A stretch of 64,000 nt of DNA from an uncultured Acidobacteriaceae bacterium. GTDB lineage: Bacteria; Acidobacteriota; Terriglobia; Terriglobales; Acidobacteriaceae. This document shows positions 39,159 through 49,705 of the stretch, one piece after another. The first letter of the stretch is position 1. Each line of letters begins with the position of its first letter. A program made the position numbers and the translations under genes. The notes beneath the pieces were generated by a model, which saw nothing but the letters and a program-made list of their open reading frames with translations, made no database searches and was not told where the DNA came from. The stretch lies in assembly GCA_903828675.1 (NCBI GenBank), contig CAIKND010000221.1:62001-126000 (forward strand), read 5' to 3'.

Positions 39159-39434
39159 AGAGGCAGGATCATAACACCGCGTCGCCATCCATGGCTGCCA
39201 CCAGGCTTGCACTCCGATAGATCTTGCCGAGGAGCAGCGTGGAATCCCTCGTTTCTGGCGCGCAGCGCTACTAAAGTATTTGAAGATGATGCGAGAGCGA
39301 CCGCCAAGCCGCAGGCGCCATGAGCAAAACCACGTGAGGGAAGTATCGCTGAAAATCCAACCCCAATGCCCGTCCGGCGCCATCATCCCCTACCCACAGC
39401 AGTGTCATCCTTGAACACAGTGAAGGATCCGCGG

Positions 39435-39851
39435 ATGCCTTTGAAAGTTTCACAGGGTCCTTATTTCCGCTCTGCCGACAATCCGTCCGGGGCGCAGGTT
39501 GACGGGCAAGCCGCGCAATCACCACAATTGCCATTGTTCCCTGAAATCGGTGACTTGAGGTTCTTATCGATGGACGATTCGTCTCAGCACGTTATATCTC
39601 CCCTTTCGCTTGTGATGGTTGTCAGAGTGACAAGCGAAGAGCCGGATTGGGGTGGCTACGAGGGGCGAGTATTTCGGATCGGCTACTACAACGGAAACGA
39701 TGGCCTGGATTGCGTTTGGCTCGTCAATGATGATGGACAATACCAGGAGACGGTTAATCAGGGGATGATCAGGACCCACTTCGAGATACTGCAGCGCAGT
39801 CACGAGTCTGATCTCTACGGAGTAGACAGACCCATAATTGGACCGCGTTGA
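39435..39851 (+). CDS. Small hypothetical protein
   Basis: ORF with ATG at 39435; no family recognised. Confidence 0.35.
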   Translation: MPLKVSQGPYFRSADNPSGAQVDGQAAQSPQLPLFPEIGDLRFLSMDDSSQHVISPLSLVMVVRVTSEEPDWGGYEGRVFRIGYYNGNDGLDCVWLVNDDGQYQETVNQGMIRTHFEILQRSHESDLYGVDRPIIGPR

Positions 39852-39945
39852 GTCTTTGCGGACGAGTAACCGCCAACTCGTCTCCAACCCGTTTCTCGGG
39901 TTACAGATGGATGGGCGACCATCCGCTCAATTGGCACATCGCTCT

Positions 39946-39987
39946 GTGCCCCATCCATTCGCCTTGCTTTTGGCGAATGGGTGGGAC
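39946..39987. repeat. GTGCCCC-type covarying hairpin, copy 4
   Basis: GTGCCCCATCCATTCGCC ttgctttt GGCGAATGGGTGGGAC. Confidence 0.7.
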
Positions 39988-40290
39988 AGCAACAAACAAA
40001 TCCTCGTGCTTTTCCATACCCTAAGGGTCAAGCCCAGTCATTCATAGCGCCTCGCCCCACCATGAAATGACAAAAACGCACCCGATTTTCACGTCGCTGA
40101 ATTGAAAGAACTTACCCTTAGTTCTCACTGCAGAGAATTACCGCACAAAGGCGCACAATCTTTATAGGTCATGCAAAAACTCAAATCGCTGCCTTCCAAC
40201 GGATGTGGAGGCGCATGCCCACCAGAGGCCCCACCCCCTCCCTACCCTCCCCCCTCCTGTGACGCCACATTGCCCAGGAGGCGATGCCAT

Positions 40291-40404
40291 GGCAATTCCA
40301 GGATTGGAATACCTTGAGGGCAATTGACGAAGTGTAAGCGGCCATCTGGGAACGGCGACAGCGCGTGATTTCTGCCAGGGTAGGGAAGTCCCGGAATTTT
40401 TCTA
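40291..40404. repeat. MITE-like element, copy C
   Basis: GGCAATTCCAGGATTGGAATACCTTG ... CTGCCAGGGTAGGGAAGTCCCGGAATTTTTCTA, end coincides with a stop codon. Confidence 0.75.
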
Positions 40405-40899
40405 GCTGTTGCCGTTTTCAAGTGCTGCGGTGTTCTGGCAATGCTCCCGCGCCGTCTCCAGCAAGCCGACTAATTGAGCCAGTTCCAGTCCGCTCATGTG
40501 CCCCAGCATTTCCCGCGGGACCCGTTGAATGACGGGGTCCATCGCCTGCAGTAGCTCTAGCCCCGCTTCGCTTATCTGGGTCCAGACCACGCGCCGGTCA
40601 TGCTTGTCGCGCTGCTGGCGGATCAGTTTGAGCGCCTTGAGTCTGGCCAGCAACCGGGTAATGTCCGGTTCGGCGGTGATCATGCGGCCGCCTATAGCCG
40701 CGCAGGTGAGCCCGTTGGGCTGTGCGCCGCGCAGAATTCGCAGCACGTTGTACTGCGTTGCGGTCACGCCCCAGTTGCGCGTCTTGCGATGAAACGCACG
40801 CTGCAACGCGTCGGAGGTACGTAGCAGATTTAGAAACGCCTCTTCTTCCACACTCGAAAAAGGAGGCTCTTGAACGATTTCGAGTTTCAAGCTGGACAT
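40402..40899 (-). CDS. MarR-family transcriptional regulator
   Basis: QYNVLRILRGAQPNGLTCAAIGGRMITAEPDITRLLARLKALKLIRQQRDKHDRRVVWTQISEAG. Confidence 0.9.
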   Translation of the reverse strand: MSSLKLEIVQEPPFSSVEEEAFLNLLRTSDALQRAFHRKTRNWGVTATQYNVLRILRGAQPNGLTCAAIGGRMITAEPDITRLLARLKALKLIRQQRDKHDRRVVWTQISEAGLELLQAMDPVIQRVPREMLGHMSGLELAQLVGLLETAREHCQNTAALENGNS

Positions 40900-40979
40900 T
40901 GACTTTCTCCCGGCCGGCAGCCGCGAACGAAAGTAAGGTCAGCCGGCATGCTGCGAACTGACCTCACCTGTGGCTCCGC

Positions 40980-41555
40980 CTACTGCTTGGCTACATCCAG
41001 ATCGATGTTCAGCTTCACGTCGTCGCCCACCATGGCGGCAGGGAACTTCGTCCCGATACCGAAAGCAGCGCGGCTAATGGTCGTGGAAGCAGAGAACCCG
41101 GCGTGCTGCTTGTGGTCCATGCCCTCAACCGGTCCAGTCGGTCCTTCAACTGTAAGCACCACCGGCTTGGTCACGCCGTGCAATGTAAAGTTGCCGGTCA
41201 CAATCAAATTGTTCCCGCTCTTCGCCACGCTGGTGCTCACAAAGGTGGCCGTGGGAAAGTTGGCGACATCAAAGAAGTCAGGGGTCTTCAGGTGGTTATT
41301 GCGCGCATCCTCACCCGTGTCAATTGTCGAAATGTCGATAGTGGCCTTCACCGTGGACTTGGTTACATCGGCCTGGTCGTACACAAGCGTGGCGGCTATC
41401 TTGCCGAATCGGCCATGCACGTTGGAGATCGTCAGATGGGTGACGCTAAAATCAACTTCGCTGTGAACCGAGTCGGAGACCCAGGTCGAGGCTTGCGCCA
41501 TGGCTAGGGGAGCCGCCAGCGCCAGAATTCCAGTCACAATTGCCAAACGTTTCAT
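40980..41555 (-). CDS. YceI-family protein
   Basis: Signal peptide; STWVSDSVHSEVDFSVTHLTISNVHGRFGKI. Confidence 0.9.
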   Translation of the reverse strand: MKRLAIVTGILALAAPLAMAQASTWVSDSVHSEVDFSVTHLTISNVHGRFGKIAATLVYDQADVTKSTVKATIDISTIDTGEDARNNHLKTPDFFDVANFPTATFVSTSVAKSGNNLIVTGNFTLHGVTKPVVLTVEGPTGPVEGMDHKQHAGFSASTTISRAAFGIGTKFPAAMVGDDVKLNIDLDVAKQ

Positions 41556-41864
41556 ATTTGATATTCCTTTCGGTACAGGGCCTGAGGGCCGAATTGGGGT
41601 TTGAGGGGAAGCAAACGCCTCGCCATTTGTGCATGGAAACAAGTAAGCCTACCCGTTTACATTGCGAATCTCTTCTCTGCAAATAAGATGTTGCCGCCAA
41701 GGTATTCGTTGCAACAAATATTTCTGCGGGTCGAGATTGGCACGTTTCGGTGGATCAATATCACGGCCAGCGTTGTCCTGAATGTTTCCCATAAAGGAAC
41801 AGAATCCGCTTCGTCGCTCACCGCGACAGGCCGGCCGTCGTTTGGGTCTGATATCCTCCCGCCT

Positions 41865-43112
41865 ATGTCCGTGCTAGCTCCGTTTCGCCAACTCAACAGT
41901 CCGCAGCGCCACGCCTTCGTGGCCTCGTTTCTTGGCTGGACACTCGATAGCCTTGATTTCTTTCTGCTTATCTTCTGCGTGAAGGCGATTGCCGGAGAGT
42001 TCCATACCCAGCCCTCGGCGGTGCTGGGAGCAGTTTTCATGACGCAGGCGTTTCGGCCCGTGGGCGCTCTTCTCTTCGGCCTCCTTGCCGATCGTTATGG
42101 GCGCCGCCCCGTATTAATGTTCAACATTCTCAGCTTCTCTGTGATTGAACTGGCCTGCGCCTTTGCGCCTTCGCTAAGCGTCCTGCTGGTGCTCAGGGCT
42201 TTGTTCGGAATTGCCATGGGTGGCGAGTGGGGAGTGGGTGCGGCTCTGACCTTCGAGTCGCTGCCGACGGAAGGCCGCGGTGTATTCTCTGGCATTCTCC
42301 AGGAGGGCTACGCGCTGGGGTCGATTCTCGCCTCGGCGGCCTTCGCGCTCTTCTTTCAACACATTGGCTGGCGAGGGTTGTTCATTCTCGGCGCCATGCC
42401 TGCCATCCTGGTTTTCTATGTCCAGGCCAGGGTGGCGGAGTCGCCGGTCTGGCTTGCCGCGGCTGCGAAGCGCAGGTCGCGGGCCCTATTGCCCGTCAAT
42501 TCTGCCGCGCCGTTGATACCCAAGAATCTACTGGCCTTTCTGCCTACGTTCCTGTTTCTGATACTGCTGATGACGGCCTTCATGAGTTTCTCCCATGGCA
42601 CGCAGGATGTGTATCCGACCTTCCTTGCCGTGCAGGCAAAGCTTTCCCCACAGACCATAGGCATTATCGGAGTCCTTTATGGCTTCGGCTCCATTGCTGG
42701 CGGCTTTGTGGTAGGGGCGCTGTCTGAAAAATGGGGTCGCAAGCGAGCTATTGTGACTGCTGCGCTCTTGGCCATTCCAGTGATTCCGCTGTATGCCTAT
42801 GGGCATTCTGCGATTTCGCTGGGGGTGGGTGCGGTGCTGATGCAGTTTATGGTGCAGGGCGCCTGGGGCGTGGTTCCCGCTTATCTAACGGAACTTTCGC
42901 CGGCGGCGGTGCGTGCCACCGCACCGGGCTTGGCCTACCAGTTGGGAGGTCTCCTTACTTCATGGAACGGCAAGGGACAGGCGCTGGCGGCTGAGCGTTG
43001 GGGCAACTATCCGGCGGTCCTGGCGATTACCGTCATTGTTGTGGCGGTTACGCTGGCGGGACTGGCGCTGCTGGGCCGCGAGGCAAAGGGCATGGACATG
43101 AGCGACGCGTAA
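41865..43112 (+). CDS. MFS transporter
   Basis: LADRYGRRPVLMFNILSFSV, many TM segments. Confidence 0.85.
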   Translation: MSVLAPFRQLNSPQRHAFVASFLGWTLDSLDFFLLIFCVKAIAGEFHTQPSAVLGAVFMTQAFRPVGALLFGLLADRYGRRPVLMFNILSFSVIELACAFAPSLSVLLVLRALFGIAMGGEWGVGAALTFESLPTEGRGVFSGILQEGYALGSILASAAFALFFQHIGWRGLFILGAMPAILVFYVQARVAESPVWLAAAAKRRSRALLPVNSAAPLIPKNLLAFLPTFLFLILLMTAFMSFSHGTQDVYPTFLAVQAKLSPQTIGIIGVLYGFGSIAGGFVVGALSEKWGRKRAIVTAALLAIPVIPLYAYGHSAISLGVGAVLMQFMVQGAWGVVPAYLTELSPAAVRATAPGLAYQLGGLLTSWNGKGQALAAERWGNYPAVLAITVIVVAVTLAGLALLGREAKGMDMSDA

Positions 43113-43199
43113 TGCCCTGGCCGACGCCATCGATCGCGAACCGACCCGTAACCTTTGCGTCATATCCATTCCTATTCATGCAACTTAGAATGAGTTGTA

Positions 43200-44210
43200 A
43201 TGACCCTCGCATCGGCTGAGAAGATCGCTATTGTCGCCATCGGGCGCAACGAGGGCGAGCGTCTCAAGAGTTGTCTTAGCGCGGCGTTTGCAGGCTGCGA
43301 AACTGTGGTTTACGTGGACTCGGGTTCTCAGGACGCGAGCGCGAGCTTTGCGCGGTCGGCGGGTTGTCACGTGGTGGAACTCGATCCCGCGCGGCCCTTC
43401 AGTGCGGCGCGCGCTCGTAACGAAGGCTTCGCCTGTGCAATGGAACATGCCCCCGACGCGGCCTTAATCCAGTTTGTGGATGGCGACTGCGATCTGGCCG
43501 AGGGCTGGTTGCGGCAAGCCAGAGCCGTACTCGCCGACAGAAGCGATGTGGGCATGGTGCGCGGCCAGCTCCGCGAGATTAACCCGGAGGCTAGTGTCTA
43601 CAACCGCTTGTGCGATTTGGAGTGGCGGCAAACGCCCGGGGAGATTGGAGCGTGCGGCGGCATCTTCATGGTCCGGACGGAGATCTTCAAGGCCGTGGGT
43701 GGATTCCGGCCTGATGTGATTGCGGCAGAGGACGATGAGTTCTGCATACGCGTGCGGGGGCTGGGCTCGAAGATTCTGATGATCGACGCACCCATGGCCA
43801 GCCACGATGCGGCCATGAGGCACTTTAGCCAGTGGTGGCGCAGAGCAAGGCGGGCCGGTCACGCCTATGCGCAGGTTGCGGCTTTGCACGGCAGCGGAGA
43901 AGATCGCTATTTCGTCGCCGAGCGCCGCAAGATTTGGATTTGGGGACTGGCGCTGCCGGCCGTGGCTCTGCTTCTTGCGCCCGTTACATACGGCATCTCC
44001 CTCGCGGCCCTGTTGGGTGTCTATCTACTGCAACTGGCCCATATCTGCGGTGGAGTAAGCAAGCGCGGCTGGAAAGCAAAGGACGCATGGACCTACGCCT
44101 TCTTTTCGGTGATTTCAAGATTCCCAGGGTTGCAAGGCTTGATCGGCTACCGATGGCGGCAAGTTCGAGGCCAAACGCCAGAGATCATTGAATACAAGAG
44201 GAACGCATGA
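43200..44210 (+). CDS. Glycosyltransferase family 2
   Basis: KIAIVAIGRNEGERLKSCLSAAFAGCETVVYVDSGSQDAS; FVDGDCDLAEGWL. Confidence 0.85.
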   Translation: MTLASAEKIAIVAIGRNEGERLKSCLSAAFAGCETVVYVDSGSQDASASFARSAGCHVVELDPARPFSAARARNEGFACAMEHAPDAALIQFVDGDCDLAEGWLRQARAVLADRSDVGMVRGQLREINPEASVYNRLCDLEWRQTPGEIGACGGIFMVRTEIFKAVGGFRPDVIAAEDDEFCIRVRGLGSKILMIDAPMASHDAAMRHFSQWWRRARRAGHAYAQVAALHGSGEDRYFVAERRKIWIWGLALPAVALLLAPVTYGISLAALLGVYLLQLAHICGGVSKRGWKAKDAWTYAFFSVISRFPGLQGLIGYRWRQVRGQTPEIIEYKRNA

Positions 44211-46393
44211 ACGATACGACCCACACCTCGCCCAACCAGGCAAACGGGGATAGATACTTGTCCGGCACATCAGAGTCCTCGTTGAAACGCCGCGTGGCGT
44301 TGGTGGGTGCGGGCTACATCGCGGACTGGCATGCGAAGTGCATTGCGTCCGTGGCCGATGTGGAGCTGGTGGCGGTGTGCGATCTGTCCCTGTCGAGAGC
44401 TCAGGCATTGGCGGAGAAATATGGCATAGCTAAGGTGTATGGGACGCTCGAAACCATGCTTGCCGAAGAAAAGCTTGATGCAGTGCATATCCTGCTGCCT
44501 CCGCACCGGCATTTTGAGGCTGCGCGCGCGGCGATTGAAGCCGATGTGGATGTGTTTATGGAAAAGCCCATGTGCGATTGCGCGACCGGCTGCGAAGAAC
44601 TGGCACGGCTGGCCTCCGAGCGTGGCGTGCGATTGGGCGTGGGACACAACTTCCTTTTCTCTGAGCCTTACGAGCAGTTGCGGAGAGATGTACGCAGCGG
44701 CGTTCTGGGGCGCATCGACCAGGTGACGATCACGTGGAACCGCTTTCTGCCGCTGGCGGCATTTGGACCCTTCGACACGTGGATGCTGCTCGACCCGCGC
44801 AATATCATGCTCGAGATTGGATCGCACTCGGTAGCGCACATGCTTGACCTGGTGGGCGAGCCGGAAGAGATGACGGTGCGTGCATCGAATCCCGTCGAAC
44901 TGCCCACCGGACGCAGCTTCTATCGTCATTGGCAGGTGAATGGCTTCAAGGGCAAAACGGTTGTGGAACTGCGCTTTTCGTTTGTGCCGGCCTTTGCCGA
45001 ATACACCATTCATGTGCGCGGGTCGCTGGCGGCAGGCACGGTGGATTTCGAGCGCAACACCTATATGCTTCACGAGCACCGGCCAAGCGATCCGGACTTT
45101 GAAAACTACGCCATGATTGCGAACCAGGCGAAGAGCCTCAAGCAGCAGGCGCGGCGGACTTTGCGGAAGTACGTGCTGTCGAAATTGCACCTCTGCGCCC
45201 GCGGCACGGCTTATGGCGAGAGCATTTCACGGGCGATGGACGCTTTCTACAATGCGGAAACTCTGGACGAACGCATCGATGGACGCAATGCGGCCAAGAT
45301 CATCGGTGTTTGCGAACAGATCGGAGCATTGGCGAAGCTGCCGCCGGAGACGGTTGCGCCCAAGGGAAGTCCAATTTCGACCAGCGACGCTGCAACTCCG
45401 CGTGTTCTGGTGCTGGGCGGAACGGGTTTCATCGGCAAGGAGTTGGTTAGGCAATTGATCGAATCGGGCTCATACGCACGGCTGCTGGTTCGGAATGCGG
45501 CAAGTATGCCTGAAGCTTTGCGGACACAAGTGCACTGCCTGAGCGGCGACTTGATGAACAGGGACTCGCTGCTGCGCGCAATGGACGGCGTGGAATGCGT
45601 TCTGCACCTGGCGCGGGCGAATGTAAAGAGCTGGGACGACTACCAGAAATACGAGATCGAAGCGACCAGGCAGGTGGCCGAATGCGCTCTGGAGGCGGGT
45701 GTCAAGCGGCTGGTCTACACGGGCACAATCGACTCGTATTATGCGGGTGCGGGGGCCGGGGCCATTACCGAGGCGACGCCTCTCGATCCGCGGATTGCAA
45801 GCAGAAATCTTTATGCGCGGGCCAAGGCCGTTTCTGAGGAATTATTGGTAATAATGCACCGGGAGCGGGGATTGCCGGTTGTGATTCTGAGGCCGGGTAT
45901 TGTGATTGGGCGCGGTGGAAATCCTTTCCATTGGGGCGTGGGCATGTGGTGGCACGATGCGGTGTGCCAGGTTTGGGGTGAAGGCAGGAATAAGCTCCCG
46001 CTGGTGCTGGTGGAAGATGTGGCCGCGGGGCTGATGGCCGTGATCGGGAAGCCCGGCATCGAAGGCCGGTCATTCAATCTTGTGGCGGACCCCTGCCTGA
46101 GCGCGCAGGAGTATCTGGATGAACTGGATCGCGCAGCCGGAATGCGTATTCAGCGGCACGCTACGCCAATTCTCAAGTTCTATTGCATGGACATGGTCAA
46201 GTGGGCGGTCAAGGTTGCGGTTCGTCACCCGGAGCGGCGACTGCCCTCGTATCGCGACTGGGAGAGCAGGACGCAGCTGGCCCATTTCGACTGTACGGCG
46301 GCGAAGGACGATCTGGGCTGGCGGCCCGTGAGCGAGCGCGAAGAACTGGTACGCCGTGGGATTGAAGAGCCGCTGGCTGATTTCTACAAGTAA
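44207..46393 (+). CDS. Fusion of Gfo/Idh/MocA oxidoreductase and NAD-dependent epimerase
   Basis: RVALVGAGYIADWHAKCIASV...EKPMCD and second half RVLVLGGTGFIGKELVRQLIESG; ATGA overlap with upstream GT2. Confidence 0.85.
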   Translation: MNDTTHTSPNQANGDRYLSGTSESSLKRRVALVGAGYIADWHAKCIASVADVELVAVCDLSLSRAQALAEKYGIAKVYGTLETMLAEEKLDAVHILLPPHRHFEAARAAIEADVDVFMEKPMCDCATGCEELARLASERGVRLGVGHNFLFSEPYEQLRRDVRSGVLGRIDQVTITWNRFLPLAAFGPFDTWMLLDPRNIMLEIGSHSVAHMLDLVGEPEEMTVRASNPVELPTGRSFYRHWQVNGFKGKTVVELRFSFVPAFAEYTIHVRGSLAAGTVDFERNTYMLHEHRPSDPDFENYAMIANQAKSLKQQARRTLRKYVLSKLHLCARGTAYGESISRAMDAFYNAETLDERIDGRNAAKIIGVCEQIGALAKLPPETVAPKGSPISTSDAATPRVLVLGGTGFIGKELVRQLIESGSYARLLVRNAASMPEALRTQVHCLSGDLMNRDSLLRAMDGVECVLHLARANVKSWDDYQKYEIEATRQVAECALEAGVKRLVYTGTIDSYYAGAGAGAITEATPLDPRIASRNLYARAKAVSEELLVIMHRERGLPVVILRPGIVIGRGGNPFHWGVGMWWHDAVCQVWGEGRNKLPLVLVEDVAAGLMAVIGKPGIEGRSFNLVADPCLSAQEYLDELDRAAGMRIQRHATPILKFYCMDMVKWAVKVAVRHPERRLPSYRDWESRTQLAHFDCTAAKDDLGWRPVSEREELVRRGIEEPLADFYK

Positions 46394-46551
46394 TGCTCAA
46401 ATCCGTTGCGGCCAGGCAAGGCTGGTATCTGACAAGCAAAAGGTGGCTGGAGGGAAGCGCACTTTACCAATACGGAAAATATATCTATGTCTTATAAGCG
46501 AGTGATAAGATGGCTGGCGGATCGCGCGCAATGCGCGAAGGAGAGTCAAGT

Positions 46552-48060
46552 ATGAGCGAATTCAACCCTACGTGGAAGGCGTGCAATTTCACCCGTTTGC
46601 TCGTTGCGGGTTTTGCCTGCGTTGTGACCGCGGTCTCCCTGCATGGGCAACCCGCACCCAAACTCACCATTGACTGGGACAAGACCACGGTAGTTTCGAG
46701 GTCGACGCCCACGTTGCAGGTGGTGGTGAATCCTCCGCTGCGTCCGGGAGAGCCGCTGGGTGTGGCCTCTTATAAGGCCGTGAAGGAACTGGGCGCCGAC
46801 TACGTGCGCTACGTGCCTTGGCTGCCCTATCCAAAACTCGCCGTCGCCGAACTGGAGCCGCCGACAGCGCAGAAGACTTCGTGGGATTTCAGCCTCATCG
46901 ACCCCATGACCAAGGACTTTCTGGCGGCGACCGAAGGCCACTCGCCGATCCTGAATTTCAGCACGATTCCGACCTGGCTGTTCAAAACAGACAAGCCGGT
47001 TGCGTACCCCGCCGATCCCAACCAGGTGGTCTGGGAATATACGCAGGGCACCGAGCTTCGCGATCCGACCGGCAAGGAACTGGGCGACTACTACGCGAGG
47101 CTGGTGAGCTGGTATGTGAACGGCGGCTTCACCGATGAAAACGGCGTGAAGCACGAGTCCGGCTACCACTACAAACTGCCCTACTGGGAAGCGCTGAACG
47201 AGCCCGAGTTTGAGCACAAGACCACGCCGGAGCAGTACGCCGAGCGCTACGACGCGATGGTGAGCGCAATCCACAAGGTCTCGCCGGACACAAAGTTCGT
47301 GGGCATGGCCCTGGCGATGCCGAGCCTGGTTCCGAAGTACTTCGAGTATTTCCTTGACCACAAGAACCACCGGCCGGGGATTCCTCTGGACGTGATTTCC
47401 TACCACTTTTACGCATCGCCGGGGAAGGACCAGACCATCGATCAATGGAAGTACACCTTCTTCGATCAGGCCGACGGCTTCCTGAATACGGTGCGGTATG
47501 TGGAGCAGATTCGCAAGGGGCTTTCGCCGGAGACGCGCACCGACCTGGACGAGTTGGGCGTGATTCTGCCCACCGATAACAAGCCCGAAGACAAGATTCC
47601 CCCGCCGGACGCTTATTGGAACCTGGCCGGATCGCTGTACGCGTATGTGTTCATCGAGACCTCGCGGTTGCAGATCGACATCATTGGCATGTCGCAAATG
47701 GTGGGCTATCCCACGCAGTTCCCGAGCGTCAGCATGATGGACTGGCGGACCAACCAGCCCAATGCGCGCTTCTGGGTGCTCAAGCTGATCAAGGACAACT
47801 TCCATCCCGGCGACAAGCTGGTCGAGACCTCAATCGACTCGGGCGACCTGGCGGCACAGGCATACGTCACGCCCGGCGGACGCAAGCTGCTGCTGGCGAA
47901 CAAGCGCGACAAGGCTGTAGACGTCCCGATTCCCGATGCGGAAAAGGCAAGCGCTCTGACGGTTGATTTGCAAACCGGCGACGGACCGGCGCGCGCTGTA
48001 AAGCCAACGGGCGGCAGCATTAAACTGGAGCCATTCGCCGTAACCGTCATTAGCTGGTAA
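46552..48060 (+). CDS. Clan GH-A glycoside hydrolase, GH39-like
   Basis: ADYVRYVPW, LPYWEALNEPEFEHKTTPEQYAERYDAM, ISYHFYASP. Confidence 0.7.
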   Translation: MSEFNPTWKACNFTRLLVAGFACVVTAVSLHGQPAPKLTIDWDKTTVVSRSTPTLQVVVNPPLRPGEPLGVASYKAVKELGADYVRYVPWLPYPKLAVAELEPPTAQKTSWDFSLIDPMTKDFLAATEGHSPILNFSTIPTWLFKTDKPVAYPADPNQVVWEYTQGTELRDPTGKELGDYYARLVSWYVNGGFTDENGVKHESGYHYKLPYWEALNEPEFEHKTTPEQYAERYDAMVSAIHKVSPDTKFVGMALAMPSLVPKYFEYFLDHKNHRPGIPLDVISYHFYASPGKDQTIDQWKYTFFDQADGFLNTVRYVEQIRKGLSPETRTDLDELGVILPTDNKPEDKIPPPDAYWNLAGSLYAYVFIETSRLQIDIIGMSQMVGYPTQFPSVSMMDWRTNQPNARFWVLKLIKDNFHPGDKLVETSIDSGDLAAQAYVTPGGRKLLLANKRDKAVDVPIPDAEKASALTVDLQTGDGPARAVKPTGGSIKLEPFAVTVISW

Positions 48061-48086
48061 GCGCTGTCGAGAGGATGAGGACAACC

Positions 48087-49517
48087 ATGAGCAATGAGAG
48101 ACCCCTGCGCGTTGGGCTGTGCGGCATCGGGCTGGATGCCTATTGGAGCCAGTTTGCGGGCCTGGAAGAGCGGCTCAAAGGCTATGTGGCGCAGGTGGCG
48201 GCGCGATTGACGCGACCCGGCGTCGAGGTGGTGAATCTGGGACTGGTGGACACTCCGGCACGCTCCAGCGAAGCCGGCCACCAGTGCCGCCGCGAAGACA
48301 TCGACGTGCTGTTTCTTTACGTCACCACGTACGCCCTCTCGAACACCGTTCTGCCTCTGGTCCAGCGTGCCGGGGTGCCGGTGGTGGTGCTCAACCTGCA
48401 GCCCGAGGCCGCCATCGATTACAAGACGTTCAACCGGCTTGAAGACCGCACGGCGATGACCGGCGAGTGGCTGGCGCACTGCTCGGCCTGCCCAGTGCCT
48501 GAAATCGCCAACCTGCTGATGCGGGCGAAGATCCCTTTCCACCAGGTAACCGGGGTGCTGGATGAAGAGCAGACCTGGCTGGAGATCGAGGAGTGGCTGG
48601 CGGCGGCGCGGGTGCGCTCGACGCTGGCCTCGGCTCGCCTGGGCCTGATGGGCCACTATTACAGTGGCATGCTGGACATCATGACCGACGTGACCCTGGT
48701 TTCGATCACTTTTGGAACGCATGTGGAACTGCTGGAAGTGGACGAGCTGAGCGAGCTGTGCGGCAATGTCAGGGAAGACGAGATAACCAGCCGCGTCGAA
48801 GATTTCCAAGCCGCCTTCGATGTGCAAGCCGACTGTCCGCTGGAGGAACTGCGCCGGGCCGCGCGCACCTCGGTGGCTCTGGATGCCTTTGCCGCGCGCT
48901 ACGAACTGGGCGCCCTGGCCTACTTCTACAAGGGCTCGGGCGTTGCCGCCAACGAAGACACCATGAGCTCGATCATCCTGGGCACTTCGCTGCTGACCGC
49001 GCGCCACATTCCCGTGGCGGGCGAGTACGAGGTGAAGAACGCCCTGGCCATGAAGATGATGGACTCGCTGGGTGCGGGCGGCTCGTTTACCGAGTACTAC
49101 GCGATGGACTTTAAGGACGACCTGGTGCTGATGGGCCACGACGGACCGGGCCACATCGCCATTGCCGAGGGCAAAACCAAGGTGAGGCCGCTGAAGGTTT
49201 ACCACGGCAAGGTGGGTCGTGGCCTTTCGGTGGAAATGAGCGTCAAGTACGGCCCCGTGACGCTGCTTTCCGTGGTCGAGGACGCGGATTTGCGCTTCAA
49301 GCTGGTGGTGGCCGAGGGCGAGTGCGTGGCCGGTGAGATTATGGAGATTGGCAACACCAACAGCCGCTATCGCTTCCCGCTGGGCGCGCGCGGATTTGTG
49401 AACGCGTGGAATGCCCAGGGACCCGCGCATCATTGCGCCGTGGGCATTGGCCATGTGGCCTCCGCGCTGGCCAAAACCGCTGCGTTGATGGGGGTTGGAT
49501 TCAAACAGGTGTGCTGA
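48087..49517 (+). CDS. L-arabinose/L-fucose isomerase-like protein
   Basis: Family-typical LGLMGHYYSGMLDIMTDVT and YEVKNALAMKMMDSLGAGGSFTEYYAMDF...GHDGPGH. Confidence 0.75.
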   Translation: MSNERPLRVGLCGIGLDAYWSQFAGLEERLKGYVAQVAARLTRPGVEVVNLGLVDTPARSSEAGHQCRREDIDVLFLYVTTYALSNTVLPLVQRAGVPVVVLNLQPEAAIDYKTFNRLEDRTAMTGEWLAHCSACPVPEIANLLMRAKIPFHQVTGVLDEEQTWLEIEEWLAAARVRSTLASARLGLMGHYYSGMLDIMTDVTLVSITFGTHVELLEVDELSELCGNVREDEITSRVEDFQAAFDVQADCPLEELRRAARTSVALDAFAARYELGALAYFYKGSGVAANEDTMSSIILGTSLLTARHIPVAGEYEVKNALAMKMMDSLGAGGSFTEYYAMDFKDDLVLMGHDGPGHIAIAEGKTKVRPLKVYHGKVGRGLSVEMSVKYGPVTLLSVVEDADLRFKLVVAEGECVAGEIMEIGNTNSRYRFPLGARGFVNAWNAQGPAHHCAVGIGHVASALAKTAALMGVGFKQVC

Positions 49518-49705
49518 ACCGCGGGCTGCCCCCGAAGCCCGATTTGAGATCATTGTTCCAGGGGTTCGGCGAGCCGGCGCAGGATTGGTTCACAGGGTGG
49601 GATGGGGGGGACGGAAATTGAAGGCAGGCGAAAGGAAGGCGCAGAACTCCTTAGCCAAAATGGGCCCAAAACTGGTACGTTGATTTAGAAGGACTTTATT
49701 TCCCC

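Noticed and set aside
39946-40404. Intergenic region as a possible structured ncRNA gene
   Set aside because: Apart from the hairpin and MITE-like repeats I could not identify a promoter, terminator or conserved fold; unsupported without comparative data.
46546-47805. 419-aa minus-strand ORF opposite the GH39-like gene
   Set aside because: Shadow ORF; sense strand has catalytic NEP motif and signal peptide.
47706-49553. 615-aa minus-strand ORF opposite the sugar isomerase-like gene
   Set aside because: Shadow ORF opposite a recognisable enzyme; His/Gln/Arg-rich low-complexity product.
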